The notes: generated by a model from the sequence alone, not told the origin. Positions 20,753 to 32,193 are shown, counted from the stretch's first letter. The stretch is 64,000 nucleotides of DNA from Piliocolobus tephrosceles (GCF_002776525.5 NC_045449.1:6077476-6141475), one strand, 5' to 3'. Numbers and translations are program-made.

Positions 20753-21744
20753 GTCTGTTCTTCTTTTTAACAGAACATCCTGGGTCTGATTTGAGCTGGG
20801 AAGTCTGGCCCCATCACAAAGAGAGAGTTGTAATTCGACAGGCCTCACCAGGGAGCTTTGCTTCACTGTGGCCATTCTCCGCAGCCAAACACATTCTGCT
20901 TCCAAGTTCGATGGTGCCAGAACTCCGGGTGGTCTTCAGGGTGGTCAGAGCCAGTGGGCAGCCTGACCCATGTGCTTCACCAGCTGGTGGTTGACCTATA
21001 TCCTGGACCATTACACTCAGACACATGACGGAACTTGTCCCTGCCTTGGGATCCCAGTGACTCAGATTCTTCACCCCCAGCCCCAGAAAGTGGGGAAAAA
21101 GCAGGGCTGGGAGGAGGATGTTTCATAGGGGAGACGTCGTTGATCTTAAATCCATTTTCCAAAAGCCTTTCCCATGCTTCAAACGTTGATGTGGTGATTG
21201 TTTAGAGTGCAGTGAAAAGACTTTAGAGGACACAGCTCAACAACCAGACTGTGAACCATGCCCAGTCCCTCCTAACGTCCACACTACAAGCAAATCCTGT
21301 TGGTTATGCCTTGAAAATGTACTGCTACCTGCCCAATGGATGGGTTCAGTCTCTTGGTGGGTGCCAGCCCAATAACCACATCCAAGAAGGATTTAACAAG
21401 GGGATTTTATTACTAGTAACAAGTAAGGGGAACACAAGGGATAATTCCTAAAACAGTGTCTCCTAAACGGAGGGTTGGGTCAGGTTTTATAGGCATAAGG
21501 TAATGAGGCATGATCTGATTGGATCCTTCCGTGAGATGATGCTAGGGATTGACCTGATTGGATCCTGGGTCCTGCTGTGTCCACTTCTTAATTCAGTCCC
21601 CCGATCCTCAAGTCTGAGCCCTTAGGTTCCCCCTCTGGCTGCACACTCAGTTCATCTGGGCATGCTCAGAATATGTGACCTTCAAACTGAGGGTCACAGC
21701 AACTGAAAAACAATTCATAACTTTGTTTCATAGAAGTTGAACCA
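20753..21744. other. Unassigned; possible LTR-like segment 21330-21740
   Basis: 21515-21526 and 21554-21565 carry the same CTGATTGGATCC, a 39-bp spaced duplication, inside sequence that reminds me of an old LTR without a family I can name. No gene was recognised. Confidence 0.35.
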
Positions 21745-22172
21745 GGCCGGGCATGGTGGCTCACACCTGTGATTTCAGCACTTTGAGAGGCTGAGGCAGG
21801 CGGATCGCCCCAGGTTGGGAGTTTGAGACCAGCCTGACCAACATGGAGAAACCCTGTCTCTACTAAAACTATAAAATTAACTGGGCTCGGTGGCTTATGC
21901 CTGTAATCCCAGCACTTTGGGAGACCAAGGCGGACGAATCACCTGAGGTTGGGAGTTTGAGACCAGTCTAACCAACATGGAGAAACTCCGTCTCCACTAA
22001 AAATACAAAATTAGCTGGGTGTGGCGGTGGGCGCCTGTAATCCCAGCTACTCGGGAGGCTGAGGCAAGAGAATCACTTGAACCCGGGAGGCAGAGGCTGT
22101 GGTGAGCTGAGATGGCGCCATTGCACTCTAGCCGGGGCAACAAGAACGAAACTCCATCTCAAAAAGAAAAAA
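21745..22172 (+). mobile_element. Three-monomer Alu (duplicated left arm)
   Basis: 21745-21880 is an Alu left arm (GGCCGGGCATGGTGGCTCAC to ATAAAATTAACTGGG). At 21881 a second left arm starts (CTGGGCTCGGTGGCTTATGC) and continues into a full dimeric Alu ending at 22172. Confidence 0.9.
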
Positions 22173-22189
22173 CCGAAGTCCGATCCTTT

Positions 22190-22640
22190 CACTCTTACAT
22201 GCTTCTGCTTCAAAGCCCTTCGGCCGCTCCCCATCTGTCTCAGAAGAGAAAGCTCCCGTGAGACCTACAAGGTGCAATGGCCTCCGGCTTCATCCCTCTC
22301 CCTCTCTCCATTTCAGCCCAGCTGGCCCCTACAGTTCCTTGACATTGACCGAGCAGCACGCCTGGTCCCAGGGCCTCTACTGGTGTGATTCTCTCTGCCT
22401 GGACTGGTCTCCCAGGACCCACGTGACCTGCTCCCTGGCCATTTCAGGCCTTCTCTGACAATCCATTTAAAATAACACCTGCCCCACCCCAGCATCCCCA
22501 CCCTGCTTGATTTTTCTTCAAAGTATTAATCACCATCCAATATACTGAATATGGTCCTTCTCCTCCCACTAGAATGTATACTGAACTAGGGTAGGGATTA
22601 CTTTCAACTTTCTTGGCTTAATGTTTATTTCATTTCTATT
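22190..22640 (+). mobile_element. L2, left part
   Basis: TGATTTTTCTTCAAAGTATT, AATCACCATCCAATATACTG and CCACTAGAATGTATACTGAA follow the L2 3' region. It resumes at 23575 after nested insertions. Confidence 0.8.
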
Positions 22641-23575
22641 TTCATATTTTCTAACATTTTATCATTGATTTTTTCAAACATAAGGAAACCTGAAACAATT
22701 GTACAATGAACACTCACATACCCACCTCCCAGGTGCTACGTTAACATTTTGCAACCTTTGCTTTTTCCCCTATCTAACCATCTATCCAACCCTCTATCGA
22801 TCCATTAACCCATCTTGGTTTTTTTGTTTGTTTGTTTTGTTTTTGTGTTTTTGAGACACAGTCTTGCACCGTCTCCCAGGCTGCAGTGCAATGGCACGAT
22901 CTTGGCTCACTGCAACCTCTGCCTCCCAGGTTCAAGTGATTCTCCTGCCTCATCCTCCTCAATAGCTGGGATTACAGGCACCTGCCACCATGTCCGGCTA
23001 AATTTTATTTATTTATTTATTTGCTTATTTATTTATTTATTTTTGAGACGGAGCCTCGCTCTGTTGCCCAGACTGGAGTGCAGTGGCGGGATTTCAGTTC
23101 ACTGTGAGCTCCACTTCCTGGGTTCACGCCATTCTCCTGCCTCAGCCTCCCGAGTAGCTGGGACCACAGGCAGGCTGCCACCACGTCTGGCTAATTTTCT
23201 GTATTTTTAGTACAAAGAGTTTCACAATGTTAGCCAGGATGGTCTCGATCTCCCAACCTCGTGATCTGCCCGCCTGGGCCTCCCAAAGTGCTGGGATTAC
23301 AGGCATGATTACTGGGCCTGGCCAACCCATCTTGTTTTTGCCAGCACTCCAAGTAAGTTGTAGACATCCGTATGCTTCACCACTAAACTTTTTAGCATGT
23401 GCATCATCTACTAAAGTTTGGGATTGGTATAAAACTCCTTTTTATTTTTGGAGGCAAAATTTACATCAAGTGAAATGCACAAATCTTAAGTGTGCCACTC
23501 AAGAAGTTTTGACAAATGTCAAATGTTATTTGTGTAACCCAAGCCTTTACCAAGATACAGAAAATTACCTTCACT
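22641..23575 (+). mobile_element. Old L1-like segment interrupted by an Alu block
   Basis: 22665-22817 (AACAATTGTACAATGAACAC, CTCACATACCCACCTCCCAG) and 23335-23575 (AAGTAAGTTGTAGACATCCG, AAATGCACAAATCTTAAGTG, TAACCCAAGCCTTTACCAAG) are consecutive in a repeat I take to be an old L1 3' region. The family is uncertain. Confidence 0.55.
22818..23323 (-). mobile_element. Two Alus within one target-site duplication
   Basis: AACCCATCTTG flanks the whole block (22807-22817 and 23324-23334). 22818-23000 is the 3' half of one Alu. A (TTTA)n linker at about 23003-23042 leads into a second, full Alu (23043-23323) in the same orientation. Confidence 0.93.
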
Positions 23576-23725
23576 CAGAAAATTCCCTCATGCCCCTTCT
23601 TTGTTTATCTCCACAGAACAGAGATTTTTATCTGCTTTGTTCACTGGCTGTGTTCCCCTGGCACTCAGAAGGGTGTTTGGCACATAACAGATATTCAAAA
23701 GCTATTTGTAGGATAAATAAATCAA
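23575..23725 (+). mobile_element. L2, right part (3' end)
   Basis: TTTTATCTGCTTTGTTCACT, then GTTTGGCACATAACAGATAT match the terminal part of L2 and continue the copy at 22190-22640. Confidence 0.75.
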
Positions 23726-24172
23726 TGACCCTATGTGGGGGTCAGATTCATAGGAATTGAGTTTTTGATCTCTAAGATCAGCTCTCGGGCTAAAACTTGG
23801 TTTCATGGGAGCTTAAATAAAATTCCTGAGCACCTAGCCAGGTCTGAGTGTACAAATGAAATTGCAACTCTGAACCACACACACAGCTAGGGTGGGATCC
23901 ATGGATTCCAAGGAAACCCTCCCATCTCTGATCATAGCCCAGCAGCAGTCCAGCCTCCTGAGGCCAGGCTCATTCTGTTGAGCCCATTACACACTGCTTG
24001 GATGCAGCCCAATCAACAGACATGGCAGAGCCAAGAAGGGGTCTCAAGAGGGGGTTTAGCCACTCCCTGCAAGGACCGGCAGCCCGCAACTCCGCCACAG
24101 ATAAAAGCAAGAATGATATTCGTATTTTTTGAGATGGACAATGGACATTTTCTCAATCTTAGGCAAAGTCCG
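23726..24172. other. Unassigned stretch
   Basis: No repeat or gene is recognised between the L2 end and the next Alu. Confidence 0.35.
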
Positions 24173-24183
24173 AATAAAAGCAC

Positions 24184-24479
24184 TTTTTTTTTTTTGAGAC
24201 AGGAGTTTTGCTCTTATCACCCAGGCTGGAGTCCAATGGCACAATCTCAGCTCACTACAACCTCTGCCTCCCGGGTTCAAGCGATTCTCCTGCCTCAGCC
24301 TCCTGAGTAGCTGGGATTACAGGCACCCACCATCACGCCCAGCTAATTTTTGTATTTTTAGTGGAGACAGGATTTCACCATGTTGACCAGCCTGGTCTTG
24401 AACTCCTGACCTCAGGTGATCCATCTGCCTCAGTCTCCCAAAGTGCTGAGATTACATATGTGAGCCACTGCGCCCGGCC
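24184..24479 (-). mobile_element. Alu, full length
   Basis: The direct repeats are AATAAAAGC at 24173-24181 and 24480-24488. The T-run starts at 24184. Confidence 0.97.
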
Positions 24480-24489
24480 AATAAAAGCG

Positions 24490-25054
24490 TATTTAGAAAA
24501 ATGTTTTTATTCACCTCAGTGATATACTAAGTTTTTTTTAAGAGTATTTGCTCTGCCATAAAGCTTTAAGAAGAGTCCCAGCACCGCTTCCCTGCGGATT
24601 GCTACACCTAAATTCTCCTCATATAGAAAGTTAAGAGGCAACGAAGAAAGCAGTGGACAGAACATGGTTAAACAGCAAATATTCCCCCTACACACACACA
24701 CACACAGCTGCGCCAGAAGAGACTGTTTACCGTGCTAAGTACTGCATCCACATTTCTGTGGATTCAGTGAGAAAGCTGGAGCAGGAAACCTCCAATCACC
24801 GCTAAAATCCAAGTCATGGAAATGCAGACCCAGAACGGAAATGCACAGGGCAAGACAGCAGAGACAGCTACAGTGCCAGGAAAGTAAAGGGAGGTTGTTC
24901 CAGGGCAAGATGAGTGACAGGGACTATGTGGAGGGAAGGGCTTGGAAGGCAGAGGGACATGGTTGGGGACTGCCTGCCCAAAACTAAAACCATGGAAACG
25001 CAGGCTGTCTGCTTGGTGCCTAAGCTGGAAGCCATCACACACATACAAAGAATT
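24490..25054. other. Unassigned; short CA repeat
   Basis: 24690-24706 is a CA dinucleotide run. Otherwise no feature is recognised. Confidence 0.4.
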
Positions 25055-25200
25055 TCAGTTTGATTCAACTCAGCACACATTTACTGGACATTCGTTCTGT
25101 GCCAGGTGCTGGCAGCAGCCCATCAAGATACATGTGGCTGTCTCCAGTCTCAGACAGCTCCTGGTGAAGGCAGAGAGATGAAGAACGTAGGCAACAGTAC
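25055..25200 (-). mobile_element. L2 3' end, antisense
   Basis: ATTCAACTCAGCACACATTT, ACTGGACATTCGTTCTGTGC and CAGGTGCTGGCAGCAG read as the reverse complement of the L2 terminus. Confidence 0.75.
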
Positions 25201-26039
25201 GGTGTGGCCGGGCTCTGATGCCCGCAGTGCCCAAGCTGCCACAGTACCTGTTACCAACTGGTCTTCCTAGCACAGCCTGGGGCAGGACACCAGGAGGAGG
25301 ATGCCTGAGATCGACCCAAAGAACCCCCTTTCTCGGGAATTAGTCCTCCTAATTCCTGATTGTTGCTGGATCTGCAATTGACAGCAGACCTCATGGAATA
25401 TTACCTGTAGTTGAATATGCGGATGAGTATGCTAACTATAAACTATTTCATGTTATGGATTGAAGGCTTAGGTCAATCTCAGTTAAGTCTCTGGCCAAAG
25501 GCGACCTCCAGGTCAATGTTAGACAGGATAGACCCATTAGACAGCAGCAATCTAGGGCTGGACCTGCAAGCGAGCAGCATATATGAGAATTTCTAGGGGG
25601 TAGGACGTGGAGTTGGAGGTGCAGATGGAGATTGTCATAGATGTTCTCCAAGCATCAGCCCCCTGCAAGAAAACCCTGCTTCTGGGGGACTTCTCCAGTA
25701 GCTGAGGGCCAGTGGAGTACAAAGTTCTGCATGTACTCCTCAAGTGAGCTAGAGAAAGCCTGTCATGAGGGGCAGTCACTCTGTGCCCCTTCCCTCCATT
25801 CCCGCTGCCACCGTCTTGGTCCATGGCCTTGTCTTCTCTCTCTTAGACAGTTGCCATCATCTCCTAAGTCTTCTTTTTCGGTCCCGCTCCCACATTCCCT
25901 CCAGAGGGATGGAATCGACATGCTGATCAGACGGGATTTGGAGCCATCCCTGCGAAGAAACCTGGAGACATTCCCAATTCCCCTGCCTGGCTTTCCATGT
26001 CTTCTATGTCCAGCTTCATCTCCATACCCTGGCCTCTCT
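25201..26039. other. Unassigned stretch
   Basis: No gene or repeat that I can name. A 207-codon frame (25641-26264) runs into the L2-like sequence and has no domain character, so I do not call it. Confidence 0.35.
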
Positions 26040-26300
26040 CTCCCAGGCCACCAGCCCTCATCTTCTCAGAATTTCTTTGCAGTCACCCCTCAGAGACCAC
26101 CTCCCTGTAGAAGTTGCCAAGATTCTACCACTACCCTGGCTGGAGGTACCCTCCCTCCCTCTCATACAACACATACTATGTTTGTATCTTGTGCTACAAT
26201 GATCTGTACTCCTGATTTATCTTCCTCATTGAATTCCTTGTTTCCCACCCAGCACCTCATATAGGTACTCAGCAACATGTTTTTTGATTCAATAAACTCT
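26040..26300 (+). mobile_element. L2-like fragment
   Basis: CACCTCATATAGGTACTCAG and TTGATTCAATAAACTC (26252-26300) resemble a decayed L2 terminus. The upstream pyrimidine-rich part is consistent. Confidence 0.5.
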
Positions 26301-26867
26301 GTTTTTCAGCTTCAATGCTACTGGTGTAACTACTCTCGTAGGATTTACCTTCCCTGAGGGGCAGCCTGGTCTAAAAGTCATCCCATTGTGCACTGGGTGA
26401 AGGGCCCAGGAGATGAGTGAGAACATCATAGTGGGAGTGGGGCCGGGCAGGTGCCACTCTTGGCAGCTTGCTTTCCCCAGCTCTCCTAAAACCAGGGTTG
26501 GTGCATCATCCAGGACCTGATCAGGCCTGAAAGAGCTTGCGTTCTCAACCAAGACTGGTCTTTACCAAGATGATCCCCAATGACCTGCCCTCTCCAGCCA
26601 TCCCTCCTCCCGTACGCTACACCCTACATGTCTTGCAAAGCTGATGTCCCCTGTGGCTCCTTGACTGTCCATGTCTCTCTGACCTCTTCCTTCTCAGACC
26701 ATGGGTATGTGAGCAGCTAGAATTGAGGTGCATGGGATTTCGCAGTCCTGGTGACATGATTGTTCCATGTGTGGATCTGGTTTGCCCCTTTAGTCCCATA
26801 ATGCCAGGATGTGCCTCTTTCACAGTAGCCTTTGTGCCCTCCTGAGTACTTAAGGTATACATGCTCG
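26301..26867. other. Unassigned stretch
   Basis: Nothing is recognised. Several short open frames are uninformative. Confidence 0.35.
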
Positions 26868-26984
26868 TGTGTGTGTGCGTGTGCATGTGTGTGTGCATGC
26901 GTGTGTATGCACGTGTGTGCGTGCGTGTGTGCATGTGTGCGTGTGTGCGTGTGCGTGTGTGTGCATGCGCGTGTGTGTGTGTGA
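26868..26984. repeat. TG/CG-rich alternating repeat
   Basis: About 117 bp of GTGTGCGTG, GTGCATGTG and GTGTGCATGCG units, strictly alternating pyrimidine and purine over long runs, with many CpG and CpA steps. Confidence 0.96.
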
Positions 26985-28220
26985 GAGTGAAGGCCAGGGC
27001 TTAAAAAATGCTACTCCAGGATTTCAAGGACCACATTTTGTTCCATTGTTTTCTTTAATTATGGCAAGCTAAGAAGAAAAGAACAACAACGTGCATGCTC
27101 TGTAGATGGACATCCTTCCCATGACCATTACAGCAGAAGAGAGTCAGTCACGGCTCCTCGAACGGCCTGCCAGGCTCCCCAGGAACCACACTCCGCGGTC
27201 AACCCTATGCCCACAGGGAGAGCCATGATTTAAGTTTGGTAAAACGATATCCCATTAAATTTATGTTGTTAATTTGAATTTTATTGATTTCTTCATTTGC
27301 CGTTCTGTAATTTGTTCATTTGTTTTGCTTTTATGGTCATATGAGAGCCATCAGCAGAAAGATTTTACTCCAGCTTTCATGTTGGTACATATTCAAATAG
27401 CATTATAATAGAAATTACTTGTGTCAACAAAGAGGGAGAAGTTCTTTGAAAGCATTTTCATTTCAAAAGAAGATCCAAGCCTCGCTAGGGTTTGAGAAAT
27501 ATTCTATTTAATGTTAGATTTCCCACGAGAGGATCATGAGTGCTCAACTCCTCCCAACCGCAGCTGACTCCTCCATGAGAAATCTGTCAGTGGTTTTCCC
27601 AGGAGGCTGCCCCTGGGTGCAATTCAAAGATAGGTAGTGTGTTAAGGCCAGGGTGTTGCTGTCTGAATGTCTCCACCCGGAAGCATCCAGGACCCAGCTT
27701 CTATCCAGTTACAAATGAATGGGACAAAGTCATGTTCACTGGAAACTTGCCTGAGAAACCATCTGAGGACCTCATTGTGGGGCCATTGTTCCGAGAAAAC
27801 ATGAGCTGTGAAAGACCACAGGACAGATGTGGAGGACACCCCTAAATTATCAACCCTGGGGAGTGCTGGCATTTCTCTCTATGCCTGATGCCAGCAAATA
27901 CAGCCACGCCCAAGAGATTTTTTTCTTTCTTTGTCCCCCACAAGAAGAAGATATGGAGACACTGTGTGGTTATTAAAGCTCTTAACAGAGCACCAAGTTC
28001 CTGGGCAAATACCACACAGCCACTTATCTTTCACTTTGCTGAATTTTCCGTTTTAATTGGTGTATGGGGTGGAGCATAAAGACGGTGGAAAAATCTCAGT
28101 GAATGCATCAGTGAGGCCATTATAAACATGGCTGTAACCTGCAAGCCTGGGAAAGTCAGGGAATGTTTAATCAACCACAGAGTGTATCCAAGAACTGACC
28201 TCCCATACCTCCCTCTGCAG
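26985..28220. other. Repeat-poor stretch
   Basis: 27240-27500 is AT-rich (AAATTTATGTTGTTAATTTG and similar) with no recognisable repeat and is a candidate conserved non-coding element. 27640-28120 also shows no repeat that I can name. No gene was found. Confidence 0.4.
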
Positions 28221-28240
28221 CCTCATCTCTTATTTCTTTT

Positions 28241-28530
28241 TTCTTTTTTTGAGACAGAGTCTCACTCAGTCACCCAGGCTGGAGCTCAGTGGCATGATCT
28301 CGGTTCACTGCAACCTCCGTCTTCCGGGTTCAAGCGATTCTTCTACCTCAGCCTCCAGAGTAGCTTGGACTACAGGCATGCACCACCACACCTAGCTAAT
28401 TTTTTGTGTTTTTACTAGAGACGGTGTTTCACCATGTTGACAAGGCTGGTCTTGGACTCCCGACCCCAGCTGATCCACCTGCCTCAGCCTCCAAAAGTGC
28501 TGGGATTACAGGCGTGAGCCACCATGCCTG
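28241..28530 (-). mobile_element. Alu, array member 1
   Basis: It starts after a T-rich tail (28234-28250) and ends CCACCATGCCTGA, followed by CCTCATCT. The rare AGCTGATCCACC variant is shared with member 3. Confidence 0.95.
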
Positions 28531-28538
28531 ACCTCATC

Positions 28539-28822
28539 TTTTTTTTTTAGACAGAGTCTTGCTCTATCACCCAGGCTGGAGTGCAAAGGCACGATCTCAG
28601 TTCAGTGCAGCCTCTGCCTCCCGGGTTCCAGCGATTCTCCTGCCTCAGCCTCCTGGGTAGCTGGAACTATAGGCGCCTGCCACCATGCCCATCTAATTTT
28701 TGTATTTTTAGTAGAGATGGGATTTCACCATGTTGGCCAAGATGGTTTTGAACTCCCGACCTCAGATGATCCACCTGCCTCAGCCTCTCAAAGTGCTGGG
28801 ATTACAGGCGTGGGCCACCGCC
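28539..28822 (-). mobile_element. Alu, array member 2
   Basis: The T-run 28539-28548 follows the CCTCATCT spacer. Its 5' end is cut at GTGGGCCACCGCC and fused directly to member 3. Confidence 0.95.
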
Positions 28823-29100
28823 TTTTGAGACGGAGTCTCACTCTGTTGCCCAGGCTAGAGAACAGTGGCGCGGTTCACTGCAACCTCTGCTTCCTGGGTT
28901 CAAGCAATTCTCCTGCCTCAGTCTCCCGAGTAGCTGGGAATACAGGTGCATGCCACCATGCCCAGCTAATTTTTTGTATTTTTAGTAGAGACAGAGTTTC
29001 ACCATGTTGACCAGGCTGGTCTCGAACTCCCAACCTCAGCTGATCCACCCACCTTGGCCTCCCAAAGTGCTGGGATTACAGGTGTGAGCCACCATGCCTG
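28823..29100 (-). mobile_element. Alu, array member 3
   Basis: It begins at TTTTGAGACGGAG with almost no A-tail and ends CCACCATGCCTGA at 29101. The outer repeat CCTCATCTCTTACTTCTTT (29102-29120) pairs with 28221-28239 on the far side of member 1. Confidence 0.95.
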
Positions 29101-29104
29101 ACCT

Positions 29105-29500
29105 CATCTCTTACTTCTTTCACCTCTCCTGCTACATCCCAGCTCCAGTCCCTTGCTCGCTGTGGGACCTTTGTACTTCTGTCCTTGCTGGTTAGAATTT
29201 TCTCTATCCTCTCTGTATTGGCTGAAACCTGCTTGTTTTGTGCCCTCAGCCGAGATGCTACTTCCTCCAGAATGTTCCCCTACCCAGACCAAGCCTAGGA
29301 TTAGTGCCCTCTCCTGTGCCCTGTGGGACCTGTGTGTGCCCCCTTTGGTGGCCATCACACAATGGTGCCATGTGGCTATCTCCCCACTAGACTGCAAGCT
29401 CCTCAGAGGCAGGGCCTTGGAGCCCTTTAGATTCCACAGTGCAGCACAATGTCCAGTATACGCAGGTACTCGGGAAGGATTTTTGAATGGGTGGATGGAT
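29105..29500 (+). mobile_element. L2 fragment
   Basis: CCACTAGACTGCAAGCTCCT, CAGAGGCAGGGCCTTGGA and GTGCAGCACAATGTCCAGTA (29383-29460) match the L2 3' region. Confidence 0.75.
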
Positions 29501-29906
29501 GACGTTTCAGAGGAAAAGCTTATGACTAGACAAAGAGGATAGCAGTGACCCTGTGGTGTCAGACGTCCCCTTTCTCCCCTGCCTCGTTCATTCCCAGATC
29601 CACAACTGCTGGGCACCCTTTCCCTGCTGCCCTGGGTTCTCATCTTCATTCCCTAAGCAAGAAGCACTAAAGTAGGTAGAGATCCAGGTCTCTAACCTGT
29701 CAGGCCTCTTGGCATACATCCATATCCCCCCAGTTGACCTAATCCAGTATCCACAGTAAATTGCTAAGCCCCCATCTCTGCAACACAGGACTCTCAATAG
29801 GTCTGAATGGCAGATGATGAAGAAGAGTACTTGGGACCCAAGTTGCTAAGTGCTGCCAAGTTATAGGGGTGGGCTTCTTGGTTCTTTCTCTGATCACTGG
29901 CCATTT
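29501..29906. other. Unassigned stretch
   Basis: No feature is recognised. Confidence 0.35.
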
Positions 29907-29917
29907 GTACCCCAACT

Positions 29918-30157
29918 ATTTTTTTTCAGAGATAGGGTCTCAATCTGTCACTCAGGCTGGAGTGCAGTGGCCTGATCATAGTTCACTCCAACCTCAAACT
30001 TCTGGGTTCAAGGGATCCTCCCACCTCAGCCTCCCAAGTAGCTCCTGGGATCTCACTATGTTCCCCAGGCTGGTCTCAAACTCCTGACCTCAATCTATCC
30101 CTCCACCTCAGCCTCCCAAAGTGCTGGGATTATAGGCATGAGCCACCATGTCTGGCC
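29918..30157 (-). mobile_element. AluJ-like, internally deleted
   Basis: The GATAGGGTCTCAATCTGTCA and GATCATAGTTCACTCCAACC variants are typical of old AluJ. About 50 bp are missing at the GTAGCTCCTGGGATCTCACT junction (30040-30058). ACCCCAACT / ACCCCAATT flanks look like a degraded target-site duplication. Confidence 0.9.
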
Positions 30158-30170
30158 GTGCACCCCAATT

Positions 30171-31649
30171 TCTCATAAAAATGGGGCCCGAACATGGTTT
30201 TGCCTGACCCAGCTCTGCCAGAAGCTAGCCTGGAGAACCTGCTGCCAGGGCAGACTTGTAGGCGACAGCCAAGATGACTGAGCTTTGCTGTCTCCAGATT
30301 CCTCACCTTCCCCATTTCATGCATCTTGAAATCACTCCCTGGTAAGATAAAAAAAATTCCCTCACCCTTCTGCTCTGTGGCCTTTCCAGGCTATCTGAAC
30401 CCCAAAGATCAATCCTCAAGGCTACCAGTCAGCAAAACCCACTCTGTCCATGGGGCAGGTGGAGGCCAGGTCAGGGCCTCTACTGTCTAGTCTCTTTTCA
30501 CTGTTTTTCTGTGTGAGCGAAACCTTGCATCTCTGTTTCTAATCTACAACAGTGTAGAAAACCTCCAATTCAAGCCATAAAAGTTAGTTTCTCTGCCTCT
30601 AACATTCTACAAAAAATGAACCATAATTTGAAACACACAGTAAAAAGTAATCTTTCCTTTTTAACACCCAAGCTCCTTCATTTTCAAAGAAAGCCAACGG
30701 CTGTTGGATTGGATTTTGTTTTTTACCAATTATACATTTTGCCTCGAAAGCTGCCCAGAGTACAAAAAAGAAGTGAGGGTGTTCACATGTTGAGGATGAA
30801 TCATCTCCAAAGCTGGCATGAGAACCCCCCGTGTTCATCACCCTAGTCTTGAGACAAATGCTCTAGTCATTAATGAGAGTGCATAAGACAGGCTGGAGTT
30901 ATGACTAGCGTTTATTCGCTGCAGTAAAGAATGTCCTCTATTAATGACAACAGCTGTCGGTTTAATAACCCCAGAAAAGATCATTAAATTCCTTCACATT
31001 TCCCAGAAACAGATGGAAGAATTGCAAAAAGGTTCAAGCATATGGGGAAACATATTGGATCCAGCAGCTCCAGAGGATAGCCAGAAAACTGATAGTCTAA
31101 TGGGCTGCTCCACACGGTATTGCCTGTGGGTGCCCAAGGGGAGCAGGGGTGCTCCCTGCCTTGTGGGGAATGTGGAAACATGGTGAGGAGCAGTGTCAAG
31201 ACAGGTGATCCCTGAGTGTGCTAGCCTGGGCTGAAAGATAACTGTCTGAGTTAGTGGGTTGTTGTGAAGGCTAAAAAGGTGACTAACAGCAGGCATTGGC
31301 TGCAAACCCACTTTGCTGCCTTGGTGATTGCTAATGGCACCATCCCTTGGCAAAATAGATACACTTGCTTTTCTATGCCTGCTCTTTCTGGTCACTACAC
31401 ACTTACCCCAATGCATACAGACATACCCAGGTCATCAACAGATAGCCCAATGCCCTTGCAGACAAACTCCTGAAACTCGTATCAGTGAATTTCTTCTGCT
31501 GAAGAAACTCCCACAGTCAGAGCCTATCAGCTTGATCTTCAGTTCAGAGTCAGCAGTACCTGTCTACTTTTCATGCATCCAGGTGAAGGAAAGCATTTCA
31601 AGACCTCTGAGTCAGATGCTCAGATGATTCTGTCCACTTAGAAAGAGGG
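30171..31649. other. Repeat-poor stretch
   Basis: 30600-31060 is AT-rich, repeat-free and possibly conserved. 31190-31290 might be a very decayed antisense MIR-type piece. Open frames of 99 and 140 codons near 31000-31630 have no family character. Confidence 0.35.
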
Positions 31650-32090
31650 AGAAGTAACAATGGAGGAAATACAGAGTTACAAAAAAATTATCTTAAAAAA
31701 AGGGTTACAGGGCCTGATGGTTTTACTGGTGACTTCTTTCAGACTTTCCAGGAAGCATTAATTCCCTTTCCAAATAAACTGTTCTCATGTATAGACAAAT
31801 ATGGAAAGCTAAGTTCTTCATTCTATCGAGAAAGCATGGTCATATAACACTTCTATAGTATAAAAAGAAAAGAAAACTAAACACCAAGTTCACTTAAAAA
31901 TGTAGACATAAATTCTTGCATAAATAGTGGCAAGACAAATTTAAAATCATATGAATACATAAATTGGTATTCTTTGAGGTTTGTCTGAAAGGTTTAATGT
32001 TATAAAATTAATATTGAATACATACGTAATATTTAGATGGAAATATTAAATATTGAAAAGATTTATATTGTACTTTTTCAAATTAATTAA
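31650..32090 (+). mobile_element. Old L1 ORF2 fragment
   Basis: TTACAGGGCCTGATGGTTTT, ACTGGTGACTTCTTTCAGAC and ATTCTTGCATAAATAGTGGC follow, with many gaps, the reverse-transcriptase part of L1 ORF2 in sense orientation. No frame is open. Confidence 0.6.
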
Positions 32091-32193
32091 TTTGTGTTAT
32101 GAGTTAAATTGTGTCCTTCCAAAAAGAGACAAGGTGAAGTTATTACCACCAGTACCTCAGAATGTGACCTTATTTGGAAATAGGGACTGCTTT
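32091..32193 (+). mobile_element. Unnamed old repeat fragment
   Basis: AGTACCTCAGAATGTGACCT and TATTTGGAAATAGGG (32150-32186) belong to a common repeat whose other end I think is present at 46520-46620. I cannot name the family safely. Confidence 0.5.

Noticed and set aside
25641..26264. 207-codon plus-strand frame
   Set aside because: Its second half lies in L2-like sequence and the translation has no domain character.
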